The notes below the pieces were generated by a model that saw only the letters and a program-made list of their open reading frames with translations, ran no database searches and had not been told where the DNA came from. DNA of 64,000 nt from Marinicella rhabdoformis (lineage in GTDB: Bacteria > Pseudomonadota > Gammaproteobacteria > Xanthomonadales > Marinicellaceae). A program made the position numbers and the translations under genes. The DNA is taken from positions 1,337,914 through 1,401,913 of the forward strand of contig NZ_VTFS01000001.1 in NCBI RefSeq assembly GCF_009671245.1, given 5' to 3'. Of this stretch, positions 38,782 through 47,467 are shown in pieces (position 1 is the first letter of the stretch; each line of letters begins with the position of its first letter).

Positions 38782-39207
38782 ATGAATAAAGTCATGGCTG
38801 ACCAAGCCCCAGAACCCGTAGGTTTGTACCCACATGCACGACAAGTGGGCCATTTGTTGTTTTTATCCGGAGTGGGCCCTAGAAGTAAAGGCACGAAAGA
38901 GATTCCGGGTGTGACATTAGATTCGGATGGAAACATCACTGACTATTGTATAGAAACCCAGTGTCACAGTGTGTTTAAAAATGTGAAGTTGGTGTTAGAG
39001 GCATCGGGTGCCGACTGGTCAGACTTGGTCGATGTGACGGTGTTTTTAACTAACATGAAGGATGACTTCAAAACCTACAATAAGGTGTACGCGGAATATT
39101 TTGCTGAAAACCAGCCGTGTAGAACGACGGTCGAAATCAACGCATTACCCACACCGATTGCGATAGAATTGAAATGCATAGCCACCATCAACGCAAACAA
39201 TGAATAG
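38782..39207 (+). CDS. nbaF: RidA family protein, probable 2-aminomuconate deaminase
   Basis: 141 residues of the RidA/YjgF fold: [12 protein letters not shown] at the N-terminus, [28 protein letters not shown] in the middle, and [22 protein letters not shown] at the C-terminus. The gene precedes the 3-hydroxyanthranilate dioxygenase and ACMS decarboxylase genes. The same order occurs in the nba cluster for 2-nitrobenzoate/3-hydroxyanthranilate degradation, where the RidA member deaminates 2-aminomuconate. The assignment rests on that context. Confidence 0.8.
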   Translation: MNKVMADQAPEPVGLYPHARQVGHLLFLSGVGPRSKGTKEIPGVTLDSDGNITDYCIETQCHSVFKNVKLVLEASGADWSDLVDVTVFLTNMKDDFKTYNKVYAEYFAENQPCRTTVEINALPTPIAIELKCIATINANNE

Positions 39208-39215
39208 GAGTCACC

Positions 39216-39752
39216 ATGAGTTCAAATAAACCCGTTCCACCGTTTAACTTTCAAAAATGGATAGATGAGCACCGAGATTTACTCAAGCCACCGGTGTGTA
39301 ACAAGCAAGTATTCGAAGATGACGACTTTATTGTGATGGTGGTCGGTGGGCCTAATGGAAGGAGAGATTACCACTACGATGAAGGTCCAGAGTTCTTTTA
39401 CCAGTTGGAAGGTGAGATGTTGTTGAAGACACAACAAGATGGTCAAGTGGTTGATTATCCTATCAAAGCAGGAGAAATCTTCTTGCTACCACCTAAAATG
39501 CCCCACTCTCCTGTCCGGTTCAAAGACTCCGTGGGTTTAGTGGTTGAGCGCAAACGTTTGGATGATGAGATGGATGGCTTGATGTGGTATTGCGAAAATT
39601 GTAACCACTTGTTGTATGAAACCTATTTTAAGTTGCAGAGTATTGAAAAAGACTTTTTGCCCGTTTTTGATGGTTTTTTTGCTGATGAATCACTGCGTAC
39701 TTGTGATGAATGTGGCACGGTGATGCCTGATTCAAACAAGTTGTCATTATAA
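39216..39752 (+). CDS. nbaC: 3-hydroxyanthranilate 3,4-dioxygenase
   Basis: 178 residues of the cupin fold. Fe(II) ligands H53 and E59 are in [12 protein letters not shown] and H97 in KMPHSPVR; the substrate-binding R101 and E111 are also present. A C-terminal rubredoxin-like iron site has C126/C129 (CENC) and C163/C166 (CDEC), typical of the bacterial enzyme. It opens the ring of 3-hydroxyanthranilate to 2-amino-3-carboxymuconate semialdehyde. It starts 8 bp after the RidA gene. Confidence 0.95.
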   Translation: MSSNKPVPPFNFQKWIDEHRDLLKPPVCNKQVFEDDDFIVMVVGGPNGRRDYHYDEGPEFFYQLEGEMLLKTQQDGQVVDYPIKAGEIFLLPPKMPHSPVRFKDSVGLVVERKRLDDEMDGLMWYCENCNHLLYETYFKLQSIEKDFLPVFDGFFADESLRTCDECGTVMPDSNKLSL

Positions 39753-39761
39753 GGAGGTTTG

Positions 39762-40778
39762 ATGTTGAAAATAGACATACATACTCATATATTACCCGAA
39801 AACTGGCCTAACTTACGCGAAAAGTATGGATATGGCGGCTTTGTTCAACTAGACCACACCGGTTGTGGTTGTGCCAGAATGCTTTTGGATGACAAGCCTT
39901 TTCGTGACATCGAATCCAATTGCTGGGATCCGCAAGCGCGACTTGCAGATTGCGACCAGCACGGTGTCCATGTACAGGTTTTATCGACCGTTCCAGTGAT
40001 GTTTTGTTATTGGGCCAAAGCCAAAGACACCTACGATTTAGCACAATTTTTAAACGATGACATTGCCCAAAAAGTGGCAGCTAACCCCAATCGTTTTGTT
40101 GGTTTGGGCACTTTACCCATGCAAGACCCGGATTTAGCGATCAAAGAATTAGAGCGTTGTGTTAAAGAGCTGGGCATGGCAGGAGTCCAAATTGGCTCTC
40201 ATATCAATGAATGGAACCTTAATGAACCGGCACTGTTTCCCGTGTTTGAAGCGGCTCAAGATTTGGGGGCTGCGATTTTTGTTCACCCTTGGGATATGGT
40301 GGGTAAAGAGCAGATGAATAAATATTGGTTGCCTTGGCTGGTGGGTATGCCAGCAGAGACTTCATTGGCTATTTGTTCTTTGATATTTGGCGGTGTTTTG
40401 GAGCGTTTGCCAAATTTGCGCATCGCATTTGCTCATGGCGGCGGTGCATTTCCAGCCAGTATTGGCCGCATTGAGCATGGTTTTGATGTGCGACCAGATT
40501 TGGTGGCTGTGGATAACCCACACAACCCGCGTAAATATTTGAAGCAAATGTATTTAGACACCTTGGTGCATGACCCGGGTATGCTGAAGTTTTTGGTTGA
40601 TTTGATGGGGCCAGATCGCTTGGCTTTGGGTACAGATTATCCTTTTCCCTTGGGTGAATTACAACCTGGAAAATTGATTGAAAGCAGTGGTTATTCTGAT
40701 GAAATCAAAGCCCGTATGTTATCCGGTACGGCTTTGGAGTGGTTGAATGTTTCGGCTCAACGTTTTGCCTTGTCATGA
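39762..40778 (+). CDS. nbaD: 2-amino-3-carboxymuconate-6-semialdehyde decarboxylase
   Basis: 338 residues from the ATG at 39762, preceded by a strong AAGGAGG. Amidohydrolase fold with zinc ligands H7 and H9 in DIHTHILP, a later His in FVHPWDM and Asp in [16 protein letters not shown] and [11 protein letters not shown] are ACMSD-type features. It decarboxylates the dioxygenase product to 2-aminomuconate semialdehyde. The dehydrogenase needed for the next step (nbaE) is not in this window. Confidence 0.94.
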   Translation: MLKIDIHTHILPENWPNLREKYGYGGFVQLDHTGCGCARMLLDDKPFRDIESNCWDPQARLADCDQHGVHVQVLSTVPVMFCYWAKAKDTYDLAQFLNDDIAQKVAANPNRFVGLGTLPMQDPDLAIKELERCVKELGMAGVQIGSHINEWNLNEPALFPVFEAAQDLGAAIFVHPWDMVGKEQMNKYWLPWLVGMPAETSLAICSLIFGGVLERLPNLRIAFAHGGGAFPASIGRIEHGFDVRPDLVAVDNPHNPRKYLKQMYLDTLVHDPGMLKFLVDLMGPDRLALGTDYPFPLGELQPGKLIESSGYSDEIKARMLSGTALEWLNVSAQRFALS

Positions 40779-40802
40779 GCATTTTTTCATGAGTGCTTTG
40801 TT

Positions 40803-41615
40803 ATGAAATTGGCTGTTCAAGGCTTTACGTTTGATTTAACTAAAACACCAGAATCCATAGGCATCACTTTAAATTTTGAAGGCCCACAACCGAATCATTT
40901 TGGTGCGACGGTGGCTGCGGCGCAGCCAATGCAATCCGGAAGTTTTGTGGGTGATACACGCCAAGGTGGTTCTTGCAATGCACAGGATGTTTATCTTAAT
41001 CCACACTGTAATGGTACCCATACTGAGAGCATATCCCACATCATTGATGAGCTTTTGGCGCCACATGAAGTGATCAAACAAGCACTGGTATTAGCACAAG
41101 TGGTTACTGTAAAACCTGAAGCTGGTTATACAGGAACCGACAGATACCAGCCGGTCCTTGAAAACAATGACAAAATCATCAGTAAGAAAAACCTTACAGC
41201 TGTGTGTAAAAGCATACACACTGGTGTAAAAGCATTGATAATCAGAACCTTACCGAATGATGAGTCCAAGCAGTCTTATCAATATGGTGATGAGGTGCAG
41301 CCTCCATTTTTCACCAATGACGCCATGAAATGGCTTGCAAAAAGTACAGAAATTGAACATTTGTTGGTTGATATGCCCTCAGTTGATCGGCTTTGTGATG
41401 ATGGGTTGCTAAGTAATCACCGATTATTTTGGAACGTTGCTGCAGGTTGTCATCAGTTGAAAGATTCACAATATACCCACAAAACCATCACAGAAATGGC
41501 GTACATTCCACAAAGCATCGAAGACGGTATTTACCTGCTTAATTTACAAACACCGAAGTTAAAGTTAAACGCGGTGCCGAGCCATCCAGTGATTTACCAC
41601 CCAGAAAACAATTGA
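40803..41615 (+). CDS. Cyclase family hydrolase (kynurenine formamidase-like)
   Basis: 270 residues of the cyclase/KynB fold (PF04199 type). The metal region reads NPHCNGTHTESISHI: the family has HxGTHxD, but here the first His position is shifted by one residue and the Asp is replaced by Glu. A plausible task is hydrolysis of N-formylkynurenine or a related amide, given its position in a 3-hydroxyanthranilate cluster; this is inferred. The stop overlaps the transporter start. Confidence 0.75.
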   Translation: MKLAVQGFTFDLTKTPESIGITLNFEGPQPNHFGATVAAAQPMQSGSFVGDTRQGGSCNAQDVYLNPHCNGTHTESISHIIDELLAPHEVIKQALVLAQVVTVKPEAGYTGTDRYQPVLENNDKIISKKNLTAVCKSIHTGVKALIIRTLPNDESKQSYQYGDEVQPPFFTNDAMKWLAKSTEIEHLLVDMPSVDRLCDDGLLSNHRLFWNVAAGCHQLKDSQYTHKTITEMAYIPQSIEDGIYLLNLQTPKLKLNAVPSHPVIYHPENN

Positions 41616-42448
41616 AAACGATAAGCTATACCCTACTTGCCCTATTGGCATTTGCTGGAAATTCAGTGTTGTGTCGTTTGGCACTGGCAACAGGTGAAGC
41701 TGACGCCTTGGGGTTTACAGCAGTTCGTTTGATTTCAGGGGCGGTAGTTTTGATGGTTTTGATGCTGATTAGGTATAATGATACAGCCAAGGACAAGTCA
41801 TCATGGACACAACAATGGATACCTGCTGTTATGTTGTTGGGTTATGCCTTAGGGTTTTCATATGCCTATAACAGCCTGAGCACGGGTGCAGGTGCTTTGA
41901 TTCTGTTTGCCTCTGTTCAAATCACCATGATGGTTGGTGGTCTAATGAAAGGACACCAGCCTAACGGTTTTGAGTGGTTGGGCATGGTTTTGGCCAGCAG
42001 TGGCCTGTTGTATTGGCTGTGGCCTTTATGGGGACAGCCTGGATTGATTGGTTTGTTGTTGATGTGTTTTTCTGGTTTTTGTTGGGGGGTGTATTCCTTG
42101 TGGGGTCAAAAAACCAAAGACCCTATTAAAGCCACAGCATTGAATTTTATTTTAACTGTACCTTTTTTGGTGCTTCTGATGATGTGGCAATGGCCATCGG
42201 TTGAAATAACAGACAAAGGCGCTTTATTTGCTGTGGTATCGGGTGCCTTGACTTCGGCGTTGGGTTATGTGCTTTGGTATGCCGTGTTGCCTAAATTAAG
42301 GGCGGTGCAAGCGGCGGTTTTACAATTAACAGTACCCATCTTGGCGGCTCTTGGTGGCTTACTTTGGTCAAAAGAACCCATTACACCGACTTTGTTTATC
42401 GCCACAATATTGGTGTTCAGTGGTGTTTTACTGACCCAAAAAAAGTAA
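41612..42448 (+). CDS. EamA/DMT family transporter
   Basis: 278 residues with ten predicted membrane helices in two EamA halves. The N-terminal LALLAFAGNSVLCRLAL and ALGFSYAYNSLSTGAGALILFASVQ segments are typical. The start is a TTG overlapping the stop of the cyclase gene. It may export or import an amino acid or aromatic compound linked to the cluster; the substrate is unknown. Confidence 0.88.
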   Translation: MKTISYTLLALLAFAGNSVLCRLALATGEADALGFTAVRLISGAVVLMVLMLIRYNDTAKDKSSWTQQWIPAVMLLGYALGFSYAYNSLSTGAGALILFASVQITMMVGGLMKGHQPNGFEWLGMVLASSGLLYWLWPLWGQPGLIGLLLMCFSGFCWGVYSLWGQKTKDPIKATALNFILTVPFLVLLMMWQWPSVEITDKGALFAVVSGALTSALGYVLWYAVLPKLRAVQAAVLQLTVPILAALGGLLWSKEPITPTLFIATILVFSGVLLTQKK

Positions 42449-42475
42449 AATCATGTCTTTTCCAAGCTGAAAGTC

Positions 42476-43639
42476 ATGAGCAAAGCATCAAAACCAAACA
42501 CTGCAAAGCACTTTGCCACCATGGCAATTCAATCCACCGAACCAAAGGGTGATGAAACGGGCTCTGTAGCCAACTCCATATATCCCACCACCACGTTCAA
42601 GCGTGAACTCGATGGCAGCTATAACAGTGGCTATATTTACACGCGCCATGATAACCCCAATCGTCAGTTGTTAGAAGAAGCACTGGCCACATTAGAAGGT
42701 GGTGAAACTGCCTTTGCTTTTGCTTCAGGAATGGCAGCCATTTCAACCATGTTTCAAGCCTTGAAAGCAGGTGATCATGTAATCCTGCCTGATGACGCTT
42801 ATTACTCTGTTCAAGCGGTAGCCAAAGATGTGTTTAAACGTTGGGAACTGTCACACAGCATTGTTGACATGACCGATTACGAAGCCGTTCAAGCAGCCAT
42901 CAGGCCAGAAACGGCCATGCTTTGGTTAGAAAGCCCATCAAATCCACAGTTAAAGATCAGTGACATTACTGCTTTGTCAAAATTAGCTAAAGCCAATGGT
43001 GCGATCACGGTTGTTGATAACACCTGGTGTACGCCAGTGCTTCAAAAACCTTTGAATTTAGGGGCTGATGTGGTGATGTATTCGACAACAAAATATTTTG
43101 GAGGACATTCCGATTGTTTGGGTGGTGCATTGGTGCTTGGTGAACCTGTATCAGAAGAATTGGCGCCAGTGCTTAAAAACATTCAATCACTGGGAGGGGC
43201 TGTCCCTGCACCTTTCGACTGTTGGTTGATGACCCGAGGTATTAAAACGCTGTATTTGAGGCTTAAACAACAGTCAGAAAATGCGACAAAACTGGCCAAA
43301 CATTTGTCCACTCATGAAAAAGTGGCGATGGTCCACTTTCCGGGCTTGCCGACACACCCGCAATACGATTTATCAATGAAACAAATGCCAGAGGGTTCAG
43401 GTGCCATGTTGTCAGTCCAGTTGGGCAAAAGCCAAGCAGAAACCATGGCATTGATTGGCAAGCTGAATTTGTTCACAGCGGCAACCAGCCTAGGAGGTGT
43501 TGAAAGTTTGATTGAACACCGCAAATCTGTAGAAGGTGATGACAGCTTAACACCTGATGATTTGTTGCGAATTTCAGTGGGTATAGAACACATTGATGAC
43601 CTGACTGCAGACTGGGATCAAGCGCTGGATAAACTGTGA
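42476..43639 (+). CDS. metC: Cystathionine beta-lyase-like PLP enzyme
   Basis: 387 residues of the Cys/Met-metabolism PLP family: YTRHDNPN, AFAFASGMAAIS, WLESPSNPQLKI, VVDNTWCTP and the PLP-lysine segment YSTTKYFGGHSD. The second-half motif GVESLIEHRKS favours cystathionine beta-lyase (MetC) over gamma-synthase, but the precise reaction is not proven. It lies after the transporter in what looks like a continuing operon. Confidence 0.85.
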   Translation: MSKASKPNTAKHFATMAIQSTEPKGDETGSVANSIYPTTTFKRELDGSYNSGYIYTRHDNPNRQLLEEALATLEGGETAFAFASGMAAISTMFQALKAGDHVILPDDAYYSVQAVAKDVFKRWELSHSIVDMTDYEAVQAAIRPETAMLWLESPSNPQLKISDITALSKLAKANGAITVVDNTWCTPVLQKPLNLGADVVMYSTTKYFGGHSDCLGGALVLGEPVSEELAPVLKNIQSLGGAVPAPFDCWLMTRGIKTLYLRLKQQSENATKLAKHLSTHEKVAMVHFPGLPTHPQYDLSMKQMPEGSGAMLSVQLGKSQAETMALIGKLNLFTAATSLGGVESLIEHRKSVEGDDSLTPDDLLRISVGIEHIDDLTADWDQALDKL

Positions 43640-44019
43640 ATTTAAATCAAGTTACGATGCCAGTACGTGACATGCGGGCAGCCACCAGTTTTTACCTTAA
43701 ATTGGGTTTTATACAGATTGTAGATACAGCACATTATGCGCGATTTGAATGCCCCAATGGCGCCAGCTTTTCCTTGTCACTGGAAACAGAGCCATTCAAC
43801 AACGGTGCCACCATTTATTTTGAATCAAAGGAATTAGACCATTGGGTAAGTGTGATAAAAACGAAAGGCGTATTATTCGATCAAGAACCAATTGATCAGG
43901 ACTACTTGTGGAGAGAAGCTGTATTGCATGACCCATCTGGTAATAAAATTAAATTGTATTGGGCTGGAGAAGATCGATTGAACCCACCTTGGCGAGTCAA
44001 TTTGAAAGAAGAAAATTGA
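43636..44019 (+). CDS. VOC family protein
   Basis: 127 residues from a GTG overlapping the metC-like stop. The pattern MPVRDMRAATSFYLKLGF and HDPSGNKIKLYWAGEDR near the C-terminus is a single glyoxalase/dioxygenase-type module. Function is unknown. Last gene of the plus-strand run beginning at 38782. Confidence 0.88.
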   Translation: MNLNQVTMPVRDMRAATSFYLKLGFIQIVDTAHYARFECPNGASFSLSLETEPFNNGATIYFESKELDHWVSVIKTKGVLFDQEPIDQDYLWREAVLHDPSGNKIKLYWAGEDRLNPPWRVNLKEEN

Positions 44020-44022
44020 AGG

Positions 44023-44055
44023 CAAAAAAAATCCCAATCGGGTTGGACTGGGATT
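44023..44055 (-). terminator. Terminator downstream of ggt
   Basis: On the minus strand AATCCCA, a 12-nt loop and TGGGATT are followed by seven more T (eight counting the stem's last). It is the only U-run hairpin downstream of ggt, about 150 bp past its stop codon; the 44088-44194 hairpin lies between. Confidence 0.6.
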
Positions 44056-44087
44056 AAGAGGTATAACCGAATGTTTGAAATCGGTTT

Positions 44088-44194
44088 AGGACACATTTCT
44101 TAATTGATACAGTAACATACGAACTTTTCTTAATGCAAGTAATTTAATTAAAAAAATCAAGAAAAGCTTGTAAGTTATTGATGTTATGTGTCCT
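44088..44194 (-). repeat. 107-nt long imperfect hairpin element
   Basis: The outer arms AGGACACAT (44088-44096) and ATGTGTCCT (44186-44194) are a perfect 9-bp inverted repeat. Inside, 44110-44131 pairs with 44159-44180: 22 positions with two mismatches and two G-T pairs, capped by perfect CTTTTCTT/AAGAAAAG and a 27-nt AT-rich loop. Asymmetric internal bulges separate the two stems. It lies in the gap between the convergent VOC and ggt genes, within the ggt 3' region. It could be a MITE-like element or a structured RNA. Confidence 0.65.
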
Positions 44195-44202
44195 TAATGT
44201 GT

Positions 44203-45897
44203 TTAATAACCAGCTGCCTGTCCATCTTTGCGTGATTCTGAAGCACCCCAATAAACACCATTTTCAGCTTTTTGAATGGCTTGGTAACCGCCATAAGGCC
44301 CATTGGCAAATTGAATTTTGTGTCCCATTCGCATCAGTGCGCGGATGGTAGGGTATGAAAAGCCACTTTCTAAATTCAAAATACCGCCATCAGTCATCAT
44401 TTCACCAGTGGGTTCAGATGATCCCGTGTGGTGAATACGTGCGGCGTCACCAGCTTCTTGCACATCCATGCCGAAATCTATCATGTTGATGATGATTTGA
44501 GCATGACCTTGTGGTTGCATGGCACCACCCATCAATCCAAAACTCATCCACGGTTGATCATCCTTGGTGACAAAGGCTGGGATGATGGTATGAAAAGGTC
44601 TTTTTCCGCCCTCAAAGGCATTAAAGTGCCCTGCTTCTAGAGAAAACATTTCACCACGGTCTTGAAGAATAAATCCCAGCCCAGGTGGTGTCATTCCTGA
44701 ACCCATACCTCGGTAATTACTTTGAATCAAGGAAACCATGTTCCCATCCTTATCTGCCGTGGTCAGGTAAATGGTATCACCATGAGATAAAGCCACATTA
44801 CCTGCAGGAAAATGTTTGCCTGCCTTATTCTTGTCAATCAGTTGTAGTCGTTTTTTGGCATAGGCTTTGCTGATGAGTTCTTCCACGGGCAATTGATTAA
44901 ACTCCGGATCGGCATAGTATTTGGCGCGGTCTTCAAAAGCCAGTTTTTTAGCCTCAGTGAACAGGTGAACATACTCTGGGCTGTCATGACCTAATGATTT
45001 AAGGTCGAAATTTTCTAACAGGTTCAATATTTGTAAAGCAGCAATGCCTTGACCATTGGGTGGTAATTCCCAGACATCATATCCACGGTAATTGGTGCTG
45101 ACTGGATCGACCCAGTTGCCACGGTGATCAGCTAAATCCTCAACAGATAAAAAGCCGCCTTGCTGTTGAATATATTCGGCGATGGTTTTGGCTACTTTAC
45201 CTTTATAAAAAGCATCACGGCCCTCTTTGGCAATGGTTTTCAGGGTGTTGGCCAAGTATGGGTTTTTCCATATTTCACCATGTGCCGGTGCTTCACCATT
45301 ATTAGTGAATTGTTCAATAAATCCGGGGTATTTGCTGAGAAGTGGTGTCGAACGGTTCCAATAATAGGCAATCAGTTGAGAAACAGGAAAACCCTGTTCA
45401 GCATAGTTAATCGCTGGTTGTAGCACTTCAGACATGGGTAGTTTGCCTAATTTACCATGTAACATAAACCAAGCATCTACCGTGCCAGGAACTGAAACGG
45501 GTAATGGGCCATGTGAGGGAATTTTGTCATAACCATTGTCAATAAACCATTGACGGGTTAACGATTTCGGTGAGCGGCCTGAGCCATTCAGCCCATGTAA
45601 TTTTTTTGTTTTGGCATCCCAAACAATGGCGAATAAGTCACCGCCTATACCATTACCAGTAGGCTCAACCAAACCCAGTACTGCATTGGCTGCAATGGCT
45701 GCATCAATAGCATTCCCACCTTTTTTCATGACATCCAAGGCCACTTGAGTTGCCAATGGTTGGGATGTGGCGGCCATGGCATGACCTGCCAATACGGGAG
45801 ATCGCGTAACAAAATCCTTCCCGGTGACACGGTCAGCGGCATAGGAAAATGATCCAGTGGTGAATAATGTGATTAAAATATAACTTAAGTATTTCAT
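44203..45897 (-). CDS. ggt: Gamma-glutamyltransferase
   Basis: 564 residues with a signal peptide (cleaved near SYAA). The N-terminal region has the family motifs GGNAIDAAIAANAVLGLVEP and GIGGDLFA. The autocatalytic Thr, the N-terminus of the small subunit, is T375 in GDTIYLTTADKDGN. NYRGMGSGMTPPGLGFILQ and GGKRPFHTIIP follow. It cleaves gamma-glutamyl bonds of glutathione and related peptides in the periplasm. Divergent from the next gene. Confidence 0.95.
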   Translation of the reverse strand: MKYLSYILITLFTTGSFSYAADRVTGKDFVTRSPVLAGHAMAATSQPLATQVALDVMKKGGNAIDAAIAANAVLGLVEPTGNGIGGDLFAIVWDAKTKKLHGLNGSGRSPKSLTRQWFIDNGYDKIPSHGPLPVSVPGTVDAWFMLHGKLGKLPMSEVLQPAINYAEQGFPVSQLIAYYWNRSTPLLSKYPGFIEQFTNNGEAPAHGEIWKNPYLANTLKTIAKEGRDAFYKGKVAKTIAEYIQQQGGFLSVEDLADHRGNWVDPVSTNYRGYDVWELPPNGQGIAALQILNLLENFDLKSLGHDSPEYVHLFTEAKKLAFEDRAKYYADPEFNQLPVEELISKAYAKKRLQLIDKNKAGKHFPAGNVALSHGDTIYLTTADKDGNMVSLIQSNYRGMGSGMTPPGLGFILQDRGEMFSLEAGHFNAFEGGKRPFHTIIPAFVTKDDQPWMSFGLMGGAMQPQGHAQIIINMIDFGMDVQEAGDAARIHHTGSSEPTGEMMTDGGILNLESGFSYPTIRALMRMGHKIQFANGPYGGYQAIQKAENGVYWGASESRKDGQAAGY

Positions 45898-46011
45898 TGA
45901 TTTGTCCCAGTGGTTTATTTATGTAATCAGAATTTAAGAAAATAATATAGCAGTTACTTTTCTCTTCTTGAGTCGTTAAGATTATACGTAATAAAATAAT
46001 CACCAGCAAAA

Positions 46012-46560
46012 ATGACTGATCATAATTACAGTAAAGATGGCTTATTACAGTTTTTAAAAGAAGCTGCAGTATCAGGTTTAATGAATCCAGCCGTAGCGCG
46101 CAGCAGAAAAACAGCAGCTCAACAGCTTTTAGAACATGTGACGCCTGATGAACGAATCAATTTACGACAATTGGATGTGGATGAATTATGCTCGCGAATT
46201 CATAAGTTGGAAAATTCAAGTATCAGGGAAGAAGCCTTGAATTTATACAATGCCAGACTGCGGTCTGCATTGGATGATTATTTTGTCTGGTTAGAAAGTC
46301 CAAGGCAATATAAGGAAATGGGCTTGGGGCAAATACAAGCACCTACCCAAGAGAAAAAACGCAGCAGAAAAGAACAAAAGGCACTGGAAGCCATCACCCT
46401 CAAGCAAAGCACTCAACCCGATGACATCATTCCAATACCTTTACGCAAAGGATTAACGGTATATATGAAAGGCTTGCCATTAAACTTTACATCTGAAGAA
46501 GCTGAAAAAATTTGCCGTGTGATCAAGGCCTACGCACAAACAGGAGGTACAGATGAATAA
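46012..46560 (+). CDS. Hypothetical protein with a C-terminal LTxEEAEKI segment
   Basis: 182 residues, soluble, not recognised. The N-terminal two-thirds are helical and charged. The C-terminal PIPLRKGLTVYMKGLPLNFTSEEAEKICRVIKAY resembles short conserved C-termini of unnamed gammaproteobacterial proteins. Its stop overlaps the ATG of the membrane-protein gene that follows, so the two are likely co-expressed and may act together. Confidence 0.65.
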   Translation: MTDHNYSKDGLLQFLKEAAVSGLMNPAVARSRKTAAQQLLEHVTPDERINLRQLDVDELCSRIHKLENSSIREEALNLYNARLRSALDDYFVWLESPRQYKEMGLGQIQAPTQEKKRSRKEQKALEAITLKQSTQPDDIIPIPLRKGLTVYMKGLPLNFTSEEAEKICRVIKAYAQTGGTDE

Positions 46561-47146
46561 CAAGTATATGATGTATGCGCCAATGGCGGTGTTTGGCATA
46601 ACGGCTTTCTTTTTGTTTCAATATTTTTCTGCAGACAATTCTGAAACGGCATTCAGGGACAATATCGTTCCAGAATTGATAGGCTTTTGTCTAGAAGGTT
46701 TTTTCTGGATAGGCTTGTTGTCATATTTTCAAAAAACCAGAGAAATGCAAAGAAAGAATGAGTTGTGGTTGTCTCTCAGAGGTTCGTTGCGCAGCTTTTT
46801 ATCATATTTAGATATTGGTTTTTTAGAAGATAATGCGGAGCCAAGCAGTTCAACTGCATTGGAAAACGACCCGGCCATTATTCAGCAGCTGATTGAAAAA
46901 CTCGATAGGCAAACCTTAGACCTTGAAAGCCTTCAAATGCTGAAAAGAACTTGCTTATATTCTTTGCCTTTGGTGAGAGATTTGGTACCCGTTGCGGCAC
47001 AATTAAGTGCGACACACATGCGTTGGTGGATTGCGATTTCAGATGACATGCGCAGAATTGGTCATGCAAATGACAGAGACAGCATAGAGAAACAGGTGAT
47101 GTTGTTATTAAAAAACATCCAAGAGTTCGATGGTATGAGCTATTAA
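46553..47146 (+). CDS. Two-helix membrane protein of unknown function
   Basis: 197 residues. Two membrane helices are expected (about 6-25 and 40-60); the rest is cytoplasmic and helical, with several charged residues and no family I recognise. The start overlaps the preceding gene. Partner of the preceding protein by position. Confidence 0.65.
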   Translation: MNNKYMMYAPMAVFGITAFFLFQYFSADNSETAFRDNIVPELIGFCLEGFFWIGLLSYFQKTREMQRKNELWLSLRGSLRSFLSYLDIGFLEDNAEPSSSTALENDPAIIQQLIEKLDRQTLDLESLQMLKRTCLYSLPLVRDLVPVAAQLSATHMRWWIAISDDMRRIGHANDRDSIEKQVMLLLKNIQEFDGMSY

Positions 47147-47212
47147 TCATTGTTTAATAGCGATATTGTTAGTCACAGGTGCAAAATGTCAACAAATGTG
47201 ATATTTTAAATA

Positions 47213-47241
47213 GACACTCCTATGATTTTAATTGGAGTGTC
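47213..47241. repeat. 8-bp inverted repeat in the leader of a small basic protein
   Basis: GACACTCC and GGAGTGTC, 13 bp apart, lie about 30 bp upstream of the 47271 start. There is no trailing U-run. It could be an operator or a leader hairpin. Confidence 0.4.
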
Positions 47242-47270
47242 AATGTATTGAATAAGAAAAGGGTATAGCT

Positions 47271-47465
47271 ATGTTTGGCATTTTTGGAAAAAAGAAAAAA
47301 GATGATAAAGACGTTACTCCAGTAGACAGAAGGCGCAGCCAAAGAAGAAAAGGCAGCGAACCCAGAAGAGCGCAAGTTCGTTGGGAACCTGACAGAGAAG
47401 ACCGCAGAAAAGGCGATAGACGTGGCGGTTCAGGTCATTGGAATGACAACAAAGGCATGAGATAA
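47271..47465 (+). CDS. Small, highly basic protein
   Basis: 64 residues, mostly Arg, Lys, Asp and Glu, with repeated R(R/K)xD/E patterns (DRRRSQRRKGSEPRR, DREDRRKGDRR). A ribosome-binding AAAAGGG lies 9 bp upstream, and the frame has a normal start. A nucleic-acid-binding or ribosome-associated role is possible but unproven; low-complexity composition prevents family assignment. Confidence 0.6.
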   Translation: MFGIFGKKKKDDKDVTPVDRRRSQRRKGSEPRRAQVRWEPDREDRRKGDRRGGSGHWNDNKGMR

Positions 47466-47467
47466 AT

